Notes: generated by a model not told the origin, from the letters alone. Shown: positions 15,242-24,882, numbered from the stretch's first letter. The stretch is DNA of 64,000 bases from an uncultured Draconibacterium sp. (GCF_963676815.1 NZ_OY781365.1:620001-684000), one strand, 5' to 3'. Made by a program: numbers and translations.

Positions 15242-16696
15242 ATGAAAACACTGGAAGCATTAAAACCGCAACCTCTTTTTAATTATTTCGAAGAGATTTG
15301 CCAGGTACCACGGCCATCGAAAAAAGAGGAAAAAATCAGACAGTATTTACTTGATTTTGCACAGAAAAATAATCTTGAAGCAAATACCGACAAAATTGGG
15401 AATGTGCTAATAAAAAAGCCTGCCAGTAAAGGAATGGAGCAGGCCCCAACTGTTATTCTGCAAACACACATGGACATGGTTTGCGAAAAGAATTCGGACA
15501 AAGAATTTGATTTCGACAACGATCCCATTGAGCCGGTGATTGTTGACGGATGGGTAAAAGCCAACGGAACAACACTGGGCGCCGATTGCGGAATTGGAAT
15601 AGCGGCTCAACTGGCAGTACTTACCTCAAAAGAACTAAAACACGGCCCTATAGAATGTTTGATTACCGTTGACGAAGAAACCGGACTGACCGGTGCTTTT
15701 AACCTGCAACCCGGATTTTTATCGGGTTCGGTTTTGCTGAACCTCGACTCAGAAGACGAAGGCGAACTGTTTATAGGTTGCGCCGGAGGTATTGATACGC
15801 TTGCAACTTTTGACTACGAACAAGAAGAAACTCCTAAAAACTCAATTGCCTTAAAAGTTTCAGTTAGCGGACTTTTGGGAGGGCATTCGGGCGACGATAT
15901 CCATAAAAACCGTGGGAATGCCAATAAAATTCTCAACCGCTTTTTATGGAACTGGAACGAGAATTTTGAAATTCGACTTGCTGAGTTTAATGGAGGAAAT
16001 TTACGAAATGCCATTGCCCGCGAAGCATTTGGGATAATAACAGCACCAGCTGATAAAAAAGATGAAGTATTGGCTTCATTCGAAAAAATGGCACCTTCGA
16101 TAAAAGATGAATTCAAGTTTGCTGAGCCAAAACTGGAAATAAGTTGTGTAGAAACAAAACTACCCGCTTTTGTTGTGGATACTAACACGCAAAACAAACT
16201 TTTAAATGCGGTTTATGCTTGTCCGCACGGTGTTTTGGAAATGAGTTCGCGTATGGAAGATATGGTAGAAACTTCCACCAATCTGGCTTCGGTTAAATTT
16301 TCCGGCAACAACAAAATTGTGGTAACCACCAGTCAGCGTAGCGAAATTGAAGGACGAAAATATTACGCCGCCGAGACTGTAAAATCGGTTTTCAATCTTG
16401 CCGGAGCAGCAGTAATACACAGCGATGGTTATCCGGGCTGGACGCCAAATCCGGATTCTGATATTTTAAAAACTACCGTTGAGTCTTACAAAAAACTGTT
16501 TGGAAATGAACCGGTTGTTCGCTCCATTCATGCCGGATTGGAATGCGGATTATTCCTTGAAAAATACCCGCATCTCGATATGGTATCTTTCGGTCCAACT
16601 ATTCGTGGGGCTCATTCTCCTGACGAAAGGCTGGATATTTCAGCAACCGAAAAATTCTGGAAACATCTGGTTGATGTGCTTGAAAATATAAAATAG
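15242..16696 (+). CDS. pepD: Aminoacyl-histidine dipeptidase (cytosol nonspecific dipeptidase), M20 family
   Basis: A 484-residue metallopeptidase that splits dipeptides such as Xaa-His in the cytoplasm. The start at 15242 (MKTLEALKPQPLFNYFEEIC) is typical of PepD; the longer open frame back to 15059 overlaps the previous gene and is not credible. Seen: ICQVPRPSKKEEKIR, QTHMDMVCEKN (metal His and Asp), GADCGIGIAAQLA, TVDEETGLTGA (catalytic and metal Glu), LNLDSEDEGELFIGCAGG and SGLLGGHSGDDIHKNRGNA. Ends at a clean bidirectional terminator. Confidence 0.93.
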   Translation: MKTLEALKPQPLFNYFEEICQVPRPSKKEEKIRQYLLDFAQKNNLEANTDKIGNVLIKKPASKGMEQAPTVILQTHMDMVCEKNSDKEFDFDNDPIEPVIVDGWVKANGTTLGADCGIGIAAQLAVLTSKELKHGPIECLITVDEETGLTGAFNLQPGFLSGSVLLNLDSEDEGELFIGCAGGIDTLATFDYEQEETPKNSIALKVSVSGLLGGHSGDDIHKNRGNANKILNRFLWNWNENFEIRLAEFNGGNLRNAIAREAFGIITAPADKKDEVLASFEKMAPSIKDEFKFAEPKLEISCVETKLPAFVVDTNTQNKLLNAVYACPHGVLEMSSRMEDMVETSTNLASVKFSGNNKIVVTTSQRSEIEGRKYYAAETVKSVFNLAGAAVIHSDGYPGWTPNPDSDILKTTVESYKKLFGNEPVVRSIHAGLECGLFLEKYPHLDMVSFGPTIRGAHSPDERLDISATEKFWKHLVDVLENIK

Positions 16697-16706
16697 AATT
16701 CACGAA

Positions 16707-16732
16707 AAAGGAGCTTCAAATGAAGCTCCTTT
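16707..16732. terminator. Bidirectional terminator between pepD and 16734 gene
   Basis: Twelve-base perfect arms (AAAGGAGCTTCA / TGAAGCTCCTTT) around a two-base centre, with A-rich and T-rich flanks. It lies between converging genes and can serve both strands. Confidence 0.85.
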
Positions 16733-16733
16733 C

Positions 16734-17210
16734 TTATTCTTTGTTGAAATAAAATGATCGTAATGCGATTCTTGTTCCTGAACTTTCAGGATTCCGTTTT
16801 TCGACAATTCTCATCTGCAGCGTGTGCATTCTGCTCTTCAAATCTTTATCCAGTGTAAAACCTTTTAATGTTGCATCCAATTTATTTGAATAAACATCAA
16901 GCTCAAACCAAGGCTGCCCGTCCAGGCTGTATTCAATAATTCCTGAATTGTTATCGGAGTATACCAAAATGCCAACTGCAGTTCCTTTAAAACGAAATTT
17001 GATAATCTCGCCGGGATATTCTCCTTTCAGTACCTTTTCTTCCGAAACGTTCGTCATCTCCCAGCCTTTAATTGGCTTTGGCGGATCGGGTGCGATAAAA
17101 ACAGGATTCGAAAAATCCTTCGTGTCAATCAAAGTTGAAACATCCTGGTTGGTTTGTGCCTGCGTAGAAAAACATAGCACAAGCAATGAAAAGATTATCA
17201 CTATTCGCAT
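16734..17210 (-). CDS. Small secreted beta-sandwich protein, SGNH-hydrolase N-domain-like
   Basis: A 158-residue secreted protein with signal peptide MRIVIIFSLLVLCFSTQAQ. The mature part reads like the jelly-roll domain that often precedes SGNH/GDSL esterase domains in Bacteroidota: IIKFRFKGTAVGILVY, GIIEYSLDGQPWFELDVY and a C-terminal MHTLQMRIVEKRN strand. Here it stands alone with no hydrolase domain. Possible role is carbohydrate binding at the cell surface or in the periplasm. The domain relationship is by eye; function unknown. Confidence 0.65.
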   Translation of the reverse strand: MRIVIIFSLLVLCFSTQAQTNQDVSTLIDTKDFSNPVFIAPDPPKPIKGWEMTNVSEEKVLKGEYPGEIIKFRFKGTAVGILVYSDNNSGIIEYSLDGQPWFELDVYSNKLDATLKGFTLDKDLKSRMHTLQMRIVEKRNPESSGTRIALRSFYFNKE

Positions 17211-17245
17211 GATTCAGAATTTTTGAAAAGCTGAAGGTAACAATT

Positions 17246-17812
17246 TCAATCTTTCCATTCAATTTTTTCCTTCCAGTCGCGTCGTCCCGGCGAAGGAAAA
17301 TCCATCATTACCTGGCCAACGTAGAAGAAACCCAAACTTTTCTGGTTGTTTTCCAGCTCAAGCAATTCATCAAACAACTCGATAAAACCCGGTGTTGCCC
17401 AAAAGGCAGCCAAGTCCATTTCGGTAGCAGTCAACCACATGTTTTGTACGGCCATAGAAACCGCTGCAATTTCTTCCCACTCGGGCAAACGCCCGGCTGA
17501 ATCGGGCTGCAAAATTATAGCTATGGCCACCGGAACGCGCTCAATTGTTGAGGCAAACTTTTCGATTTTCTCCGGAGCAACCGGGTATCCTTCCTTTTGT
17601 TTTTCCAGCAATAACGCTTTCGCATCGGCAGCCAGTTTGGCTTTGGCTTCGCCACGGTAAACTTTAAACCGCCACGGTTCTGTTTTTTTATGATTGGGTG
17701 CCCAATTGGCACTTCTTAACAACTCTTCTACCGAGCCGTTTGGCAAGTCTTTTTTTGCAAATAAACGGGGAGGCGTCGCTCTACGGTTTTTTATAATTTC
17801 TATAACTGACAT
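17246..17812 (-). CDS. Nitroreductase family protein
   Basis: A 188-residue flavoprotein of the nitroreductase superfamily (YdjA/YfhC-like). Seen: IIKNRRATPPRLF at the N-terminus (FMN phosphate-binding Arg pair), ANWAPNHKKTEPWRFKVY, and AVSMAVQNMWLTATEMDLAAFW, plus GFFYVGQ near the end. Such enzymes use FMN and NAD(P)H to reduce nitro or quinone compounds; the natural substrate is usually unknown. Stands alone between the secreted protein gene and speA. Confidence 0.88.
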   Translation of the reverse strand: MSVIEIIKNRRATPPRLFAKKDLPNGSVEELLRSANWAPNHKKTEPWRFKVYRGEAKAKLAADAKALLLEKQKEGYPVAPEKIEKFASTIERVPVAIAIILQPDSAGRLPEWEEIAAVSMAVQNMWLTATEMDLAAFWATPGFIELFDELLELENNQKSLGFFYVGQVMMDFPSPGRRDWKEKIEWKD

Positions 17813-17925
17813 ATTGTTTCTCTAAAAGATTAGTTTCTAGAAAAACACAGCAGTAATCAAAAAGTTGAAAGGATTTTGATAAAGTTTCTTTGATCAAAAT
17901 TAAAAGGAGACAATGCAATTAATGA

Positions 17926-19341
17926 CTATTCCTCGTCTTTTGTATAACCCAAAATTTTGAACATTTCCTCTGCCGACTGCTCGTTACGATACACATAATC
18001 GAAGAAATTACCTTTCTCGTCGCGATCGATAATCACATGTTTTGGCGCCGGAATTAAACAGTGTTTTATACCGCCGTATCCACTAATGGCATCCTGATAA
18101 GCACCGGTATGGAAAAACCCGAGATAGAGCGGCTCTTTATCATCGTCGGAATACGAGGGCAGCAAAACCTCCTGGTTAAAGTCTTCCGAGTTGTAATAAT
18201 CAGAATGGTCACAACTTATACCGCCAATATTGGCGCGCTTATATTCGTTGTTCCATTTGTTTATAGGAAGCAAAATAAACTTCTCGAAAATCGACCACGA
18301 ATCAGGAATGGTATTCATTAAACTGTTGTTGATGATGTACCAGCTCTCTGTATCGTTTTGCTGTTTTTGCTCCAGCACCTCGAAAATGATTGCCCCACTT
18401 TCGCCCACTGTATATTTACCGAATTCGGTGTAAATATCCGGATCGGGCAGGTTTTCAGCCGAGCAGGCCGTTTTTATATTCGAAACAATTTCCTTGATCA
18501 TGTACTCGTAATCGTACTCAAAACCCAGGTGGTTACGAATTGGGAAACCGCCACCAAGGTTAAACGAATCGAGTGTGTCGCACTGCTTTTTCAGCTCCAC
18601 ATAAAGCTTCATTGCTTTTTGGAACTCGCCCCAGAAATACAGACTGTCTTTAATTCCCGAATCAACAAAAAAGTGAAGCATCTTTAATTCAATGTTTTTC
18701 TTTCCTTTAATCTGCTTCTGGAAAAACTCCGGAATATTAGTATGCCTGATTCCCAAACGAGAAGTGTAATAAGCCGATTGCGATTCCTCGTTAATCGCCA
18801 TACGAATACCTACTTTTACCTTTTCGCCATTGGCTAGTTTTTCAATTCGATCCAGTTCGTTGATACTGTCAAGAACAATAATATTATTCTTAAATCCAAG
18901 CCGTTGCAATTCGATAATTTTCGTCAGGTATTCCTGCGTTTTATATCCGTTGTGAATGATCTTCCGGTTCTTATCGATCTTTTTATCCTTAAAAAGATGC
19001 AGAATCAGATCGATATCATAAGACGATGAAGTTTCGAGGTTGACATTGTGTTTTAATGCCTCGTTAACCACATGCGAAAAGTGGTTACATTTTGTACAAT
19101 AACAATAATAATATTTGCCATTATAATTGTTCTTTTTAATGGCCTTATTAAACAGGTTACGTGATTTTTTTATTTGTTCCCCAATTTTCGGCAGGTATAT
19201 AAACCTAAACGGGGTACCATATTTTTTAATCAGATATTTTAAAGAGATTCCGTGAAATGTTAACGAATCGCCTCTTAAATCAAAGCCTTCCTGCGGAAAG
19301 TAGTAGCTTTGCTCAATCAAATCAAAATAAGTATTCTTCAT
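17926..19341 (-). CDS. speA: Arginine decarboxylase, short Bacteroidota type (alanine racemase fold)
   Basis: A 471-residue PLP decarboxylase of the ornithine/DAP/arginine decarboxylase fold III family. It is shorter than the 630-660-residue SpeA of E. coli, as is common for one Bacteroidota subgroup. The PLP lysine is in YYYCYCTKCNHF (about residue 84); the usual Y-A-V-K-A context is replaced by Y-C-T-K-C. Other motifs: ETSSSYDIDL, the glycine-rich NLGGGFPIRNH, TEFGKYTVGESGAI, and SCDHSDYY with the substrate-binding Cys-x-x-Asp. It makes agmatine from arginine, and the agmatinase gene is next to it on the same strand, 205 bases upstream. Confidence 0.87.
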   Translation of the reverse strand: MKNTYFDLIEQSYYFPQEGFDLRGDSLTFHGISLKYLIKKYGTPFRFIYLPKIGEQIKKSRNLFNKAIKKNNYNGKYYYCYCTKCNHFSHVVNEALKHNVNLETSSSYDIDLILHLFKDKKIDKNRKIIHNGYKTQEYLTKIIELQRLGFKNNIIVLDSINELDRIEKLANGEKVKVGIRMAINEESQSAYYTSRLGIRHTNIPEFFQKQIKGKKNIELKMLHFFVDSGIKDSLYFWGEFQKAMKLYVELKKQCDTLDSFNLGGGFPIRNHLGFEYDYEYMIKEIVSNIKTACSAENLPDPDIYTEFGKYTVGESGAIIFEVLEQKQQNDTESWYIINNSLMNTIPDSWSIFEKFILLPINKWNNEYKRANIGGISCDHSDYYNSEDFNQEVLLPSYSDDDKEPLYLGFFHTGAYQDAISGYGGIKHCLIPAPKHVIIDRDEKGNFFDYVYRNEQSAEEMFKILGYTKDEE

Positions 19342-19518
19342 CTACGTAGCCATAAAAATTAGTAGTGTTTTTGTATTTTTTTCAAAGCGCAAATAAAAAT
19401 ATTTTTTTTGAATAATTGCGCCAGAAAATGAATTCTGCAAAAACACTTATTTATTTTATTGTTCCTGTCACTCGGAAACGTACTTTCAAAGTAAAAAAAT
19501 AAGTGGCACCAATCAAAA

Positions 19519-20547
19519 TCAACCGGCCAAACAACTCAGCTTGTAGATTATGCGGGCGGCCACATTGGCATCCCACTCTGCATTTCCGGTTTCGCACACA
19601 TCAAAACCTATAATGCGGCGGCCACTTTTCAAAATTTTTTTAAACAAATAAACAACGTGGTTGTACTCCAGCCCACCAGGAACAGGTGTTCCGGTTTGCG
19701 GGCACAATTTCGGATCCAGGCCATCAACATCAAAACTGATATAAATATTCCCTGGCAACTCGCTTATAATTTCGTCGCATTGTTCGTCCCAACTTGCACC
19801 TTTAAATTGATCATCTTTCAAATTCTGGTCATAATACACTTCAATACGATCGTTATTTTCCGTTAATTCAACTTCCTCGTCGCAACAATCACGAATGCCA
19901 ACCTGCGCCAGTTTTTTAATTTCGGGCATTTGTATCGCATTGTAAAAAACCGAAGCATGCGAATAGGTAAATCCTTCGTATGCATTTCTTAAATCAAGAT
20001 GCGCATCGATCTGAACCACACCAAAACGCTCGTATTTTTCCGACAATGCCGTTAAATAACCAAGCGGCGTGCTGTGGTCTCCACCAATCAATCCCACAAT
20101 TTTTCCGGCATCGAGCAGTTTTTTGGTTTCGCGATACACAAAAAAGTTCATCGCTTCACACTGTTCATTTATTTCCGCAAGCGTGTGTTGCATTTCCGCA
20201 TTTTCAGAAACAACTCCCCCATTCTCTAAAAAATCGATGTATTGTGCAGCTTTCGGGCGTAGCTGATTTCTGATCTTCATAACCGCCTCGCTTACCGGCT
20301 GAAAATAAATTCCGCGTTTCCAGGCATCTTTTACATCCAAATCAAATAAATCGAGCTGCGACGAAGCTTCCAGAATTTTTTCCGGAGCCTCAGCCGTTCC
20401 TTCACCATACGAAACCGTAACATCCCACGGAACAGGAAACAGCACAACTTCGGCCGATTCCTCATTAAACGGAAGCCCAATAAAATTGCCGTTTTTCAGT
20501 CCCACTCCATTCGGATTAAAATCTTTATTTTCGAAAGTTTCACTCAT
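19519..20547 (-). CDS. speB: Agmatinase/arginase family ureohydrolase
   Basis: A 342-residue binuclear manganese ureohydrolase from the ATG at 20547. Metal ligands are in GGDHSTPLG (His), VQIDAHLDLR (Asp-His-Asp) and ISFDVDGLDP (Asp-x-Asp). Family members hydrolyse agmatine to putrescine plus urea, or arginine to ornithine; the arginine decarboxylase beside it makes agmatine the likely substrate. An N-terminal extension of about 60 residues and the insertion around 120-150 are as in Bacteroidota agmatinase-like proteins. It is divergent from the carboxynorspermidine dehydrogenase gene across 108 bases. Confidence 0.86.
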   Translation of the reverse strand: MSETFENKDFNPNGVGLKNGNFIGLPFNEESAEVVLFPVPWDVTVSYGEGTAEAPEKILEASSQLDLFDLDVKDAWKRGIYFQPVSEAVMKIRNQLRPKAAQYIDFLENGGVVSENAEMQHTLAEINEQCEAMNFFVYRETKKLLDAGKIVGLIGGDHSTPLGYLTALSEKYERFGVVQIDAHLDLRNAYEGFTYSHASVFYNAIQMPEIKKLAQVGIRDCCDEEVELTENNDRIEVYYDQNLKDDQFKGASWDEQCDEIISELPGNIYISFDVDGLDPKLCPQTGTPVPGGLEYNHVVYLFKKILKSGRRIIGFDVCETGNAEWDANVAARIIYKLSCLAG

Positions 20548-20655
20548 CAAAAAAAATGCTTAATTTGTCTCTGATTTTTTGTATTGTTCATACGAAATTA
20601 CAATATTCGGATGAATATATTTTATGTTATTGAATTAAAATGATTAAACAAGAAA

Positions 20656-21849
20656 ATGAGTAAAGTTTTAATAATTGGAGCAGGTGGTGTTGGCCGCGTG
20701 GTTGCCAGCAAGTGTGCAGATAACCCGGAAGTTTTTTCTGAAATTTTATTGGCCAGCCGCACCGTATCGAAATGCGATGTAATTGCAAAAGAAGTTGGTA
20801 AAGGCAGAATAAAAACAGCCTCGTTAAATGCTGATAATGTAGCTGATACTGTTGCGCTGATTAAGGAATTTCAACCGGAGCTGGTTATTAATGTTGCCCT
20901 TCCTTACCAGGATCTTCCGATTATGGATGCCTGTTTGGAAACCGGAGTAAACTATCTTGATACTGCCAATTACGAGCCCAAAGATGAAGCTAAATTTGAA
21001 TACAGCTGGCAATGGGCTTACCACGATCGTTTTAAAGAAAAAGGCATAATGGCTGTTCTGGGTTGCGGATTCGACCCCGGTGTAACCAGTATTTACACGG
21101 CACATGCAGCCAAACATCATTTTGATGAAATGCACTACCTTGATATTGTAGATTGCAACGGCGGCGACCACGGAAAAGCATTTGCTACTAACTTTAATCC
21201 TGAAATTAACATCCGCGAGATCACACAAAACGGACGTTTCTGGGAAAACGGACAGTGGGTAGAAACCAAACCTTTTGAAATTAAACAGGCATTGAATTAC
21301 CCGAATATCGGTGCCAGAGACTCATACGTTCTTTACCACGAAGAGCTGGAGTCGTTAACCAAAAACTTCCCAAGTTTAAAACGTGCGCGATTTTGGATGA
21401 CTTTTGGCCAGGAATACCTGACTCACCTTCGTGTAATCCAGAACATTGGAATGAGTCGCATTGACCCGGTAAAATATAAAGGCATTGACATTATTCCGTT
21501 GGAGTTCCTGAAAGAGGTACTTCCAAATCCGGGAGATCTTGGCGATAACTACACCGGCGAAACATCTATCGGATGCCGCATAAAAGGTGTAAAAGACGGC
21601 GAAGAAAAAACCTACTACGTTTGGAACAACTGCAGTCACCAAAAGGCTTTTGAAGAAACAGGTACTCAAGGCGTTTCGTACACAACCGGTGTTCCTGCAA
21701 TGCTGGGTGCTATGATGGTACTTACCGGAAAATGGCAGGGCAAAGGCGTATTTAACGTTGAGGAATTCGATCCGGATCCGTTTATGGAAAAAATCGGAGA
21801 ACACGGTTTGCCGTGGAACGAAGAGATTAATGGTGATCTTGAAGTGTAA
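20656..21849 (+). CDS. Carboxynorspermidine/carboxyspermidine dehydrogenase
   Basis: A 397-residue NADPH-dependent enzyme of the saccharopine reductase superfamily (CASDH). It joins aspartate semialdehyde to a diamine: putrescine gives carboxyspermidine, 1,3-diaminopropane gives carboxynorspermidine. Seen: Rossmann GAGGVGRV at 8-15, LVINVALPYQDLPIMDAC, YLDTANYEPKDE, GCGFDPGVTSIYTAHA, and VDCNGGDHGKAFATNFNPE. Followed by a terminator and then the matching decarboxylase gene. With speA and speB it completes a route from arginine to spermidine. Confidence 0.92.
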   Translation: MSKVLIIGAGGVGRVVASKCADNPEVFSEILLASRTVSKCDVIAKEVGKGRIKTASLNADNVADTVALIKEFQPELVINVALPYQDLPIMDACLETGVNYLDTANYEPKDEAKFEYSWQWAYHDRFKEKGIMAVLGCGFDPGVTSIYTAHAAKHHFDEMHYLDIVDCNGGDHGKAFATNFNPEINIREITQNGRFWENGQWVETKPFEIKQALNYPNIGARDSYVLYHEELESLTKNFPSLKRARFWMTFGQEYLTHLRVIQNIGMSRIDPVKYKGIDIIPLEFLKEVLPNPGDLGDNYTGETSIGCRIKGVKDGEEKTYYVWNNCSHQKAFEETGTQGVSYTTGVPAMLGAMMVLTGKWQGKGVFNVEEFDPDPFMEKIGEHGLPWNEEINGDLEV

Positions 21850-21866
21850 CAACATACTTGCTTCGG

Positions 21867-21895
21867 GCCCCGGGTTAATAACTTGGGGCTTTTTA
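21867..21895 (+). terminator. Terminator between the carboxynorspermidine dehydrogenase and decarboxylase genes
   Basis: GCCCC (21867-21871) pairs with GGGGC (21885-21889), with GTTA/TAAC pairing further in and a T-rich tail TTTTTATTTTA. It lies inside an expected two-gene unit, so read-through or a separate start for the decarboxylase must operate. Confidence 0.65.
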
Positions 21896-21919
21896 TTTTA
21901 ACTGCAAAAAATACCGACT

Positions 21920-23056
21920 TTGAATTATAAAGAAATACCGTCTCCGGCATTTGTGCTCGATGAAAAACTGCTTCGTAAAAACCTGGAGCTGATCAACAGC
22001 GTTCAACAGGAAGCCGGAATTGAGATTATTCTCGCGTTTAAAGGATTTGCCATGTGGAGCGCCTTCCCCATTGTACGCGAATATTTAAAAGGCGCAACCG
22101 CCAGCTCATTGTACGAAGCGCGTTTGTGTTTCGAGGAAATGAAAACCCGCGCACATTTGTATTCGCCGGTGTACCTCGATCATGAATTTGACGAATTAAT
22201 GAGTTACAGCAGCCACATTGTTTTTAATTCAGTAAAACAGTTTGAGAAATACTACGAACGTACACAATCGGCCGACCATAAAATTTCTTGCGGAATTCGT
22301 GTGAATCCGGAATATTCTGATGTTGGTACCGATCTTTATAATCCAAGTGCTCCGGGATCGCGTTTGGGAGTCGGCAGCGATGAAATGCCAGAAGAATTGC
22401 CTGAAGGTGTTGAAGGCATCCATTTTCATGTGTTGTGCGAATCGGATTCTTACAGCCTTGAAAAAGTGCTGGAGAACCTGGAAAACAAATACGGCAAATA
22501 CCTGCACCAGGTAAAATGGGTGAACATGGGGGGCGGCCATTTAATGACACGCAAAGGTTACGATCACCAACATTTAATTCAGTTGCTCAGCGCTTTCAGA
22601 AAGAAATACGATGTAAAAGTGATTCTGGAACCCGGTAGCGCTATTGCCTGGGAGACCGGTGTTTTGGTTTCAACGGTTCAGGATATTGTGGAACACAAAG
22701 GCGTAAAAACAGCCATCCTCGATGTTTCGTTTACTGCCCATATGCCCGACACGCTTGAAATGCCGTATCGACCAAAAATTATTGGTGCACAAGATCCTTC
22801 GGAAGAGAGTCGACATCTTTACCGGCTAGGAGGTGGAAGCTGTCTGGCTGGCGACTTTATGGAAGCCTACGATTTTGGACGAGAATTGCAAATTGGCGAA
22901 CAAATCGTTTTCCTCGATATGATCCATTACACGATGGTAAAAACTACCATGTTTAATGGCGTAAATCATCCGTCAATTGCCATTTGGACAAAAGATGACA
23001 AACTAAACATCGTTCGAAAATTTCAATACGAAGATTTTAAAAACCGCCTGTCGTAG
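21920..23056 (+). CDS. nspC: Carboxynorspermidine decarboxylase
   Basis: A 378-residue PLP decarboxylase of the alanine racemase fold. The PLP lysine is in IILAFKGFAMWSAFP (about residue 40). Later motifs: GIHFHVLCESDS, WVNMGGGHLMTRKGYDH, LEPGSAIAWETG, and GGSCLAGDFMEAYDFG. It decarboxylates carboxyspermidine or carboxynorspermidine to spermidine or norspermidine. No ATG exists at the expected N-terminus; an in-frame stop at 21899 leaves only TTG at 21920 (or CTG/ATA upstream) as start, and TTG gives the usual family N-terminus MNYKEIPSPAFVLDE. The rare start may keep expression low. Confidence 0.9.
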   Translation: MNYKEIPSPAFVLDEKLLRKNLELINSVQQEAGIEIILAFKGFAMWSAFPIVREYLKGATASSLYEARLCFEEMKTRAHLYSPVYLDHEFDELMSYSSHIVFNSVKQFEKYYERTQSADHKISCGIRVNPEYSDVGTDLYNPSAPGSRLGVGSDEMPEELPEGVEGIHFHVLCESDSYSLEKVLENLENKYGKYLHQVKWVNMGGGHLMTRKGYDHQHLIQLLSAFRKKYDVKVILEPGSAIAWETGVLVSTVQDIVEHKGVKTAILDVSFTAHMPDTLEMPYRPKIIGAQDPSEESRHLYRLGGGSCLAGDFMEAYDFGRELQIGEQIVFLDMIHYTMVKTTMFNGVNHPSIAIWTKDDKLNIVRKFQYEDFKNRLS

Positions 23057-23091
23057 CTAAAAACTACTTATTATAACTAACTAACCAACTT

Positions 23092-24882
23092 ATGAAAAAC
23101 CTGATTGTCCTTGTTTGCCTGCTTTGCAGTTTTACTTCATTTGGCCAGAACAATACCAACGAACGCGCCAAATGGTTCACCGATTCGCGTTTTGGAATGT
23201 TTATTCACTGGGGTGTTTACAGTGGTGCCGAAGGATACTGGAAAGGAGAGAAACTACGCAACGACAACGACTACGCCGAATGGATTTTATACCGAAACAG
23301 CATTGATCGTGATGAATATGTTACGCTCCTCGACCGTTTTCAGTGGGACGAAATTGATCCGGAAGAATGGGTTATTCTGGCGAAAAAGTCAGGGATGAAA
23401 TACATCACGATTACGGCCAAGCACCATGACGGTTTTGCTTTATGGGACAGCAAAGTAAGTGATTACGACCTGGGGAATTACACCAATCCTAAACGCGATA
23501 TTATTGCTGAAATGGCCGAAGCCTGCAAAAAACACGGGATTAAACTTTGTCTGTACTATTCGCACTGGGTGGATTGGGAACACCCTCTTGGTTGGGATCA
23601 TACACGTGAAATTTATAAAATATCAGAAAGTGATTACGACCGTTACTGGCAACAGAAAGTAATTCCACAAATCACAGAGCTACTAACCAATTACGGCGAA
23701 ATATCGATGCTTTGGTTCGATATGTGGATCCATCACTCGGAAAGTATCGTTACCAAAGAACAATTACTACAGCTAAAATCATTGATACGAGAATTGCAGC
23801 CCAACTGCCTGGTTAATTCCCGTTTGGGGTTATCGATCGAAGAAGATCCTGACATTGATTACAAAACACTGGGCGATAACCAACTTGGCGACAAGGAAGA
23901 AGATTTCCCGTGGCAATCGCCGGCAACAGTTGCTCATTCCTGGGGATTTCATTCGTCAGATTCCGAATGGAAATCCACAACAACATTATTGAAATCATTA
24001 ATTGGCAACGTAAGTTTGAATGGCAATTTTATGCTGAACATCGGGCCACGTGCCAACGGCGAAGTTCCTTACGAAATTTCGCAGCGCATGCTTGAAATGG
24101 GCAAATGGCTACAGGTGAACGGAGAATCGATTTACGGTGCAGAAGCTTTCGAACTGAACAAAGACTTGCACGACTGGGGAAAAATTACCTGTAAACAGGA
24201 TGGAAACATCTTTAAATTGTTTCTGCATGTTTATAACTGGCCATTGAATAAACATCTTAATCTAACAGGTATTACAGCAAATCCTGAAAAAATTTATGTA
24301 CTGGCGGATAAACAAAAATCACCGCTCTCCTATTCTCACTCTGGCGCTTTTACCCAAATTAAGCTTCCGAATGACCAACCGGATCCTTATGTTTCAGTAG
24401 TTGTTGTTGAGTACCAATCGAAACCAGAGATAACGGATGGACTGGTTGCCAAAACATCCGACGATGGTTATTCACTGCTTCCCGGAAATCAAAACCCACA
24501 GCCTGAATTAATGGAAATTACACCGCCGGCAAAATACGGAACGGTCCCGGCTTTTGTAACGGCTGATGGCGTTACTGACTTTAGCTGGAAAATTTACGTT
24601 GACAAACCGGGCACAAAAAGGGTGGATGTTTCGTATAGTTTTCAGGGCAATAGAAACAACAGCCAGATTGTATTAAAGGCTGCCGAACAATCGATGTATC
24701 ATTCGGTACATCCAACCGGGCAAACCGTTGGAGAACCCAATCAGGATTGGCATATCGATAATTTCGAATCGAATAAAATAGGTACGATCGACTTCCCCAA
24801 ACCCGGTTTCTACACAATCGAACTTAGTATTCGTCCAACAGAAAGAGATCCGATCAAGTTTCAGTGGTTGTGGATTAAATAA
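23092..24882 (+). CDS. Alpha-L-fucosidase, GH29
   Basis: A 596-residue secreted glycoside hydrolase with signal peptide MKNLIVLVCLLCSFTSFGQ. The GH29 catalytic barrel fills about residues 25-340: WFTDSRFGMFIHWGVYS, ITAKHHDGFALWDSKVSDYD, the nucleophile Asp in MLWFDMWIHHS, and NFMLNIGPRANGEVP. A C-terminal beta domain and a second sandwich (about 430-596) follow; this C-terminal extension is longer than in minimal GH29 enzymes. It releases alpha-L-fucose from glycans outside the cytoplasm. It starts 35 bases after nspC, though the functions are unrelated. Confidence 0.92.
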   Translation: MKNLIVLVCLLCSFTSFGQNNTNERAKWFTDSRFGMFIHWGVYSGAEGYWKGEKLRNDNDYAEWILYRNSIDRDEYVTLLDRFQWDEIDPEEWVILAKKSGMKYITITAKHHDGFALWDSKVSDYDLGNYTNPKRDIIAEMAEACKKHGIKLCLYYSHWVDWEHPLGWDHTREIYKISESDYDRYWQQKVIPQITELLTNYGEISMLWFDMWIHHSESIVTKEQLLQLKSLIRELQPNCLVNSRLGLSIEEDPDIDYKTLGDNQLGDKEEDFPWQSPATVAHSWGFHSSDSEWKSTTTLLKSLIGNVSLNGNFMLNIGPRANGEVPYEISQRMLEMGKWLQVNGESIYGAEAFELNKDLHDWGKITCKQDGNIFKLFLHVYNWPLNKHLNLTGITANPEKIYVLADKQKSPLSYSHSGAFTQIKLPNDQPDPYVSVVVVEYQSKPEITDGLVAKTSDDGYSLLPGNQNPQPELMEITPPAKYGTVPAFVTADGVTDFSWKIYVDKPGTKRVDVSYSFQGNRNNSQIVLKAAEQSMYHSVHPTGQTVGEPNQDWHIDNFESNKIGTIDFPKPGFYTIELSIRPTERDPIKFQWLWIK

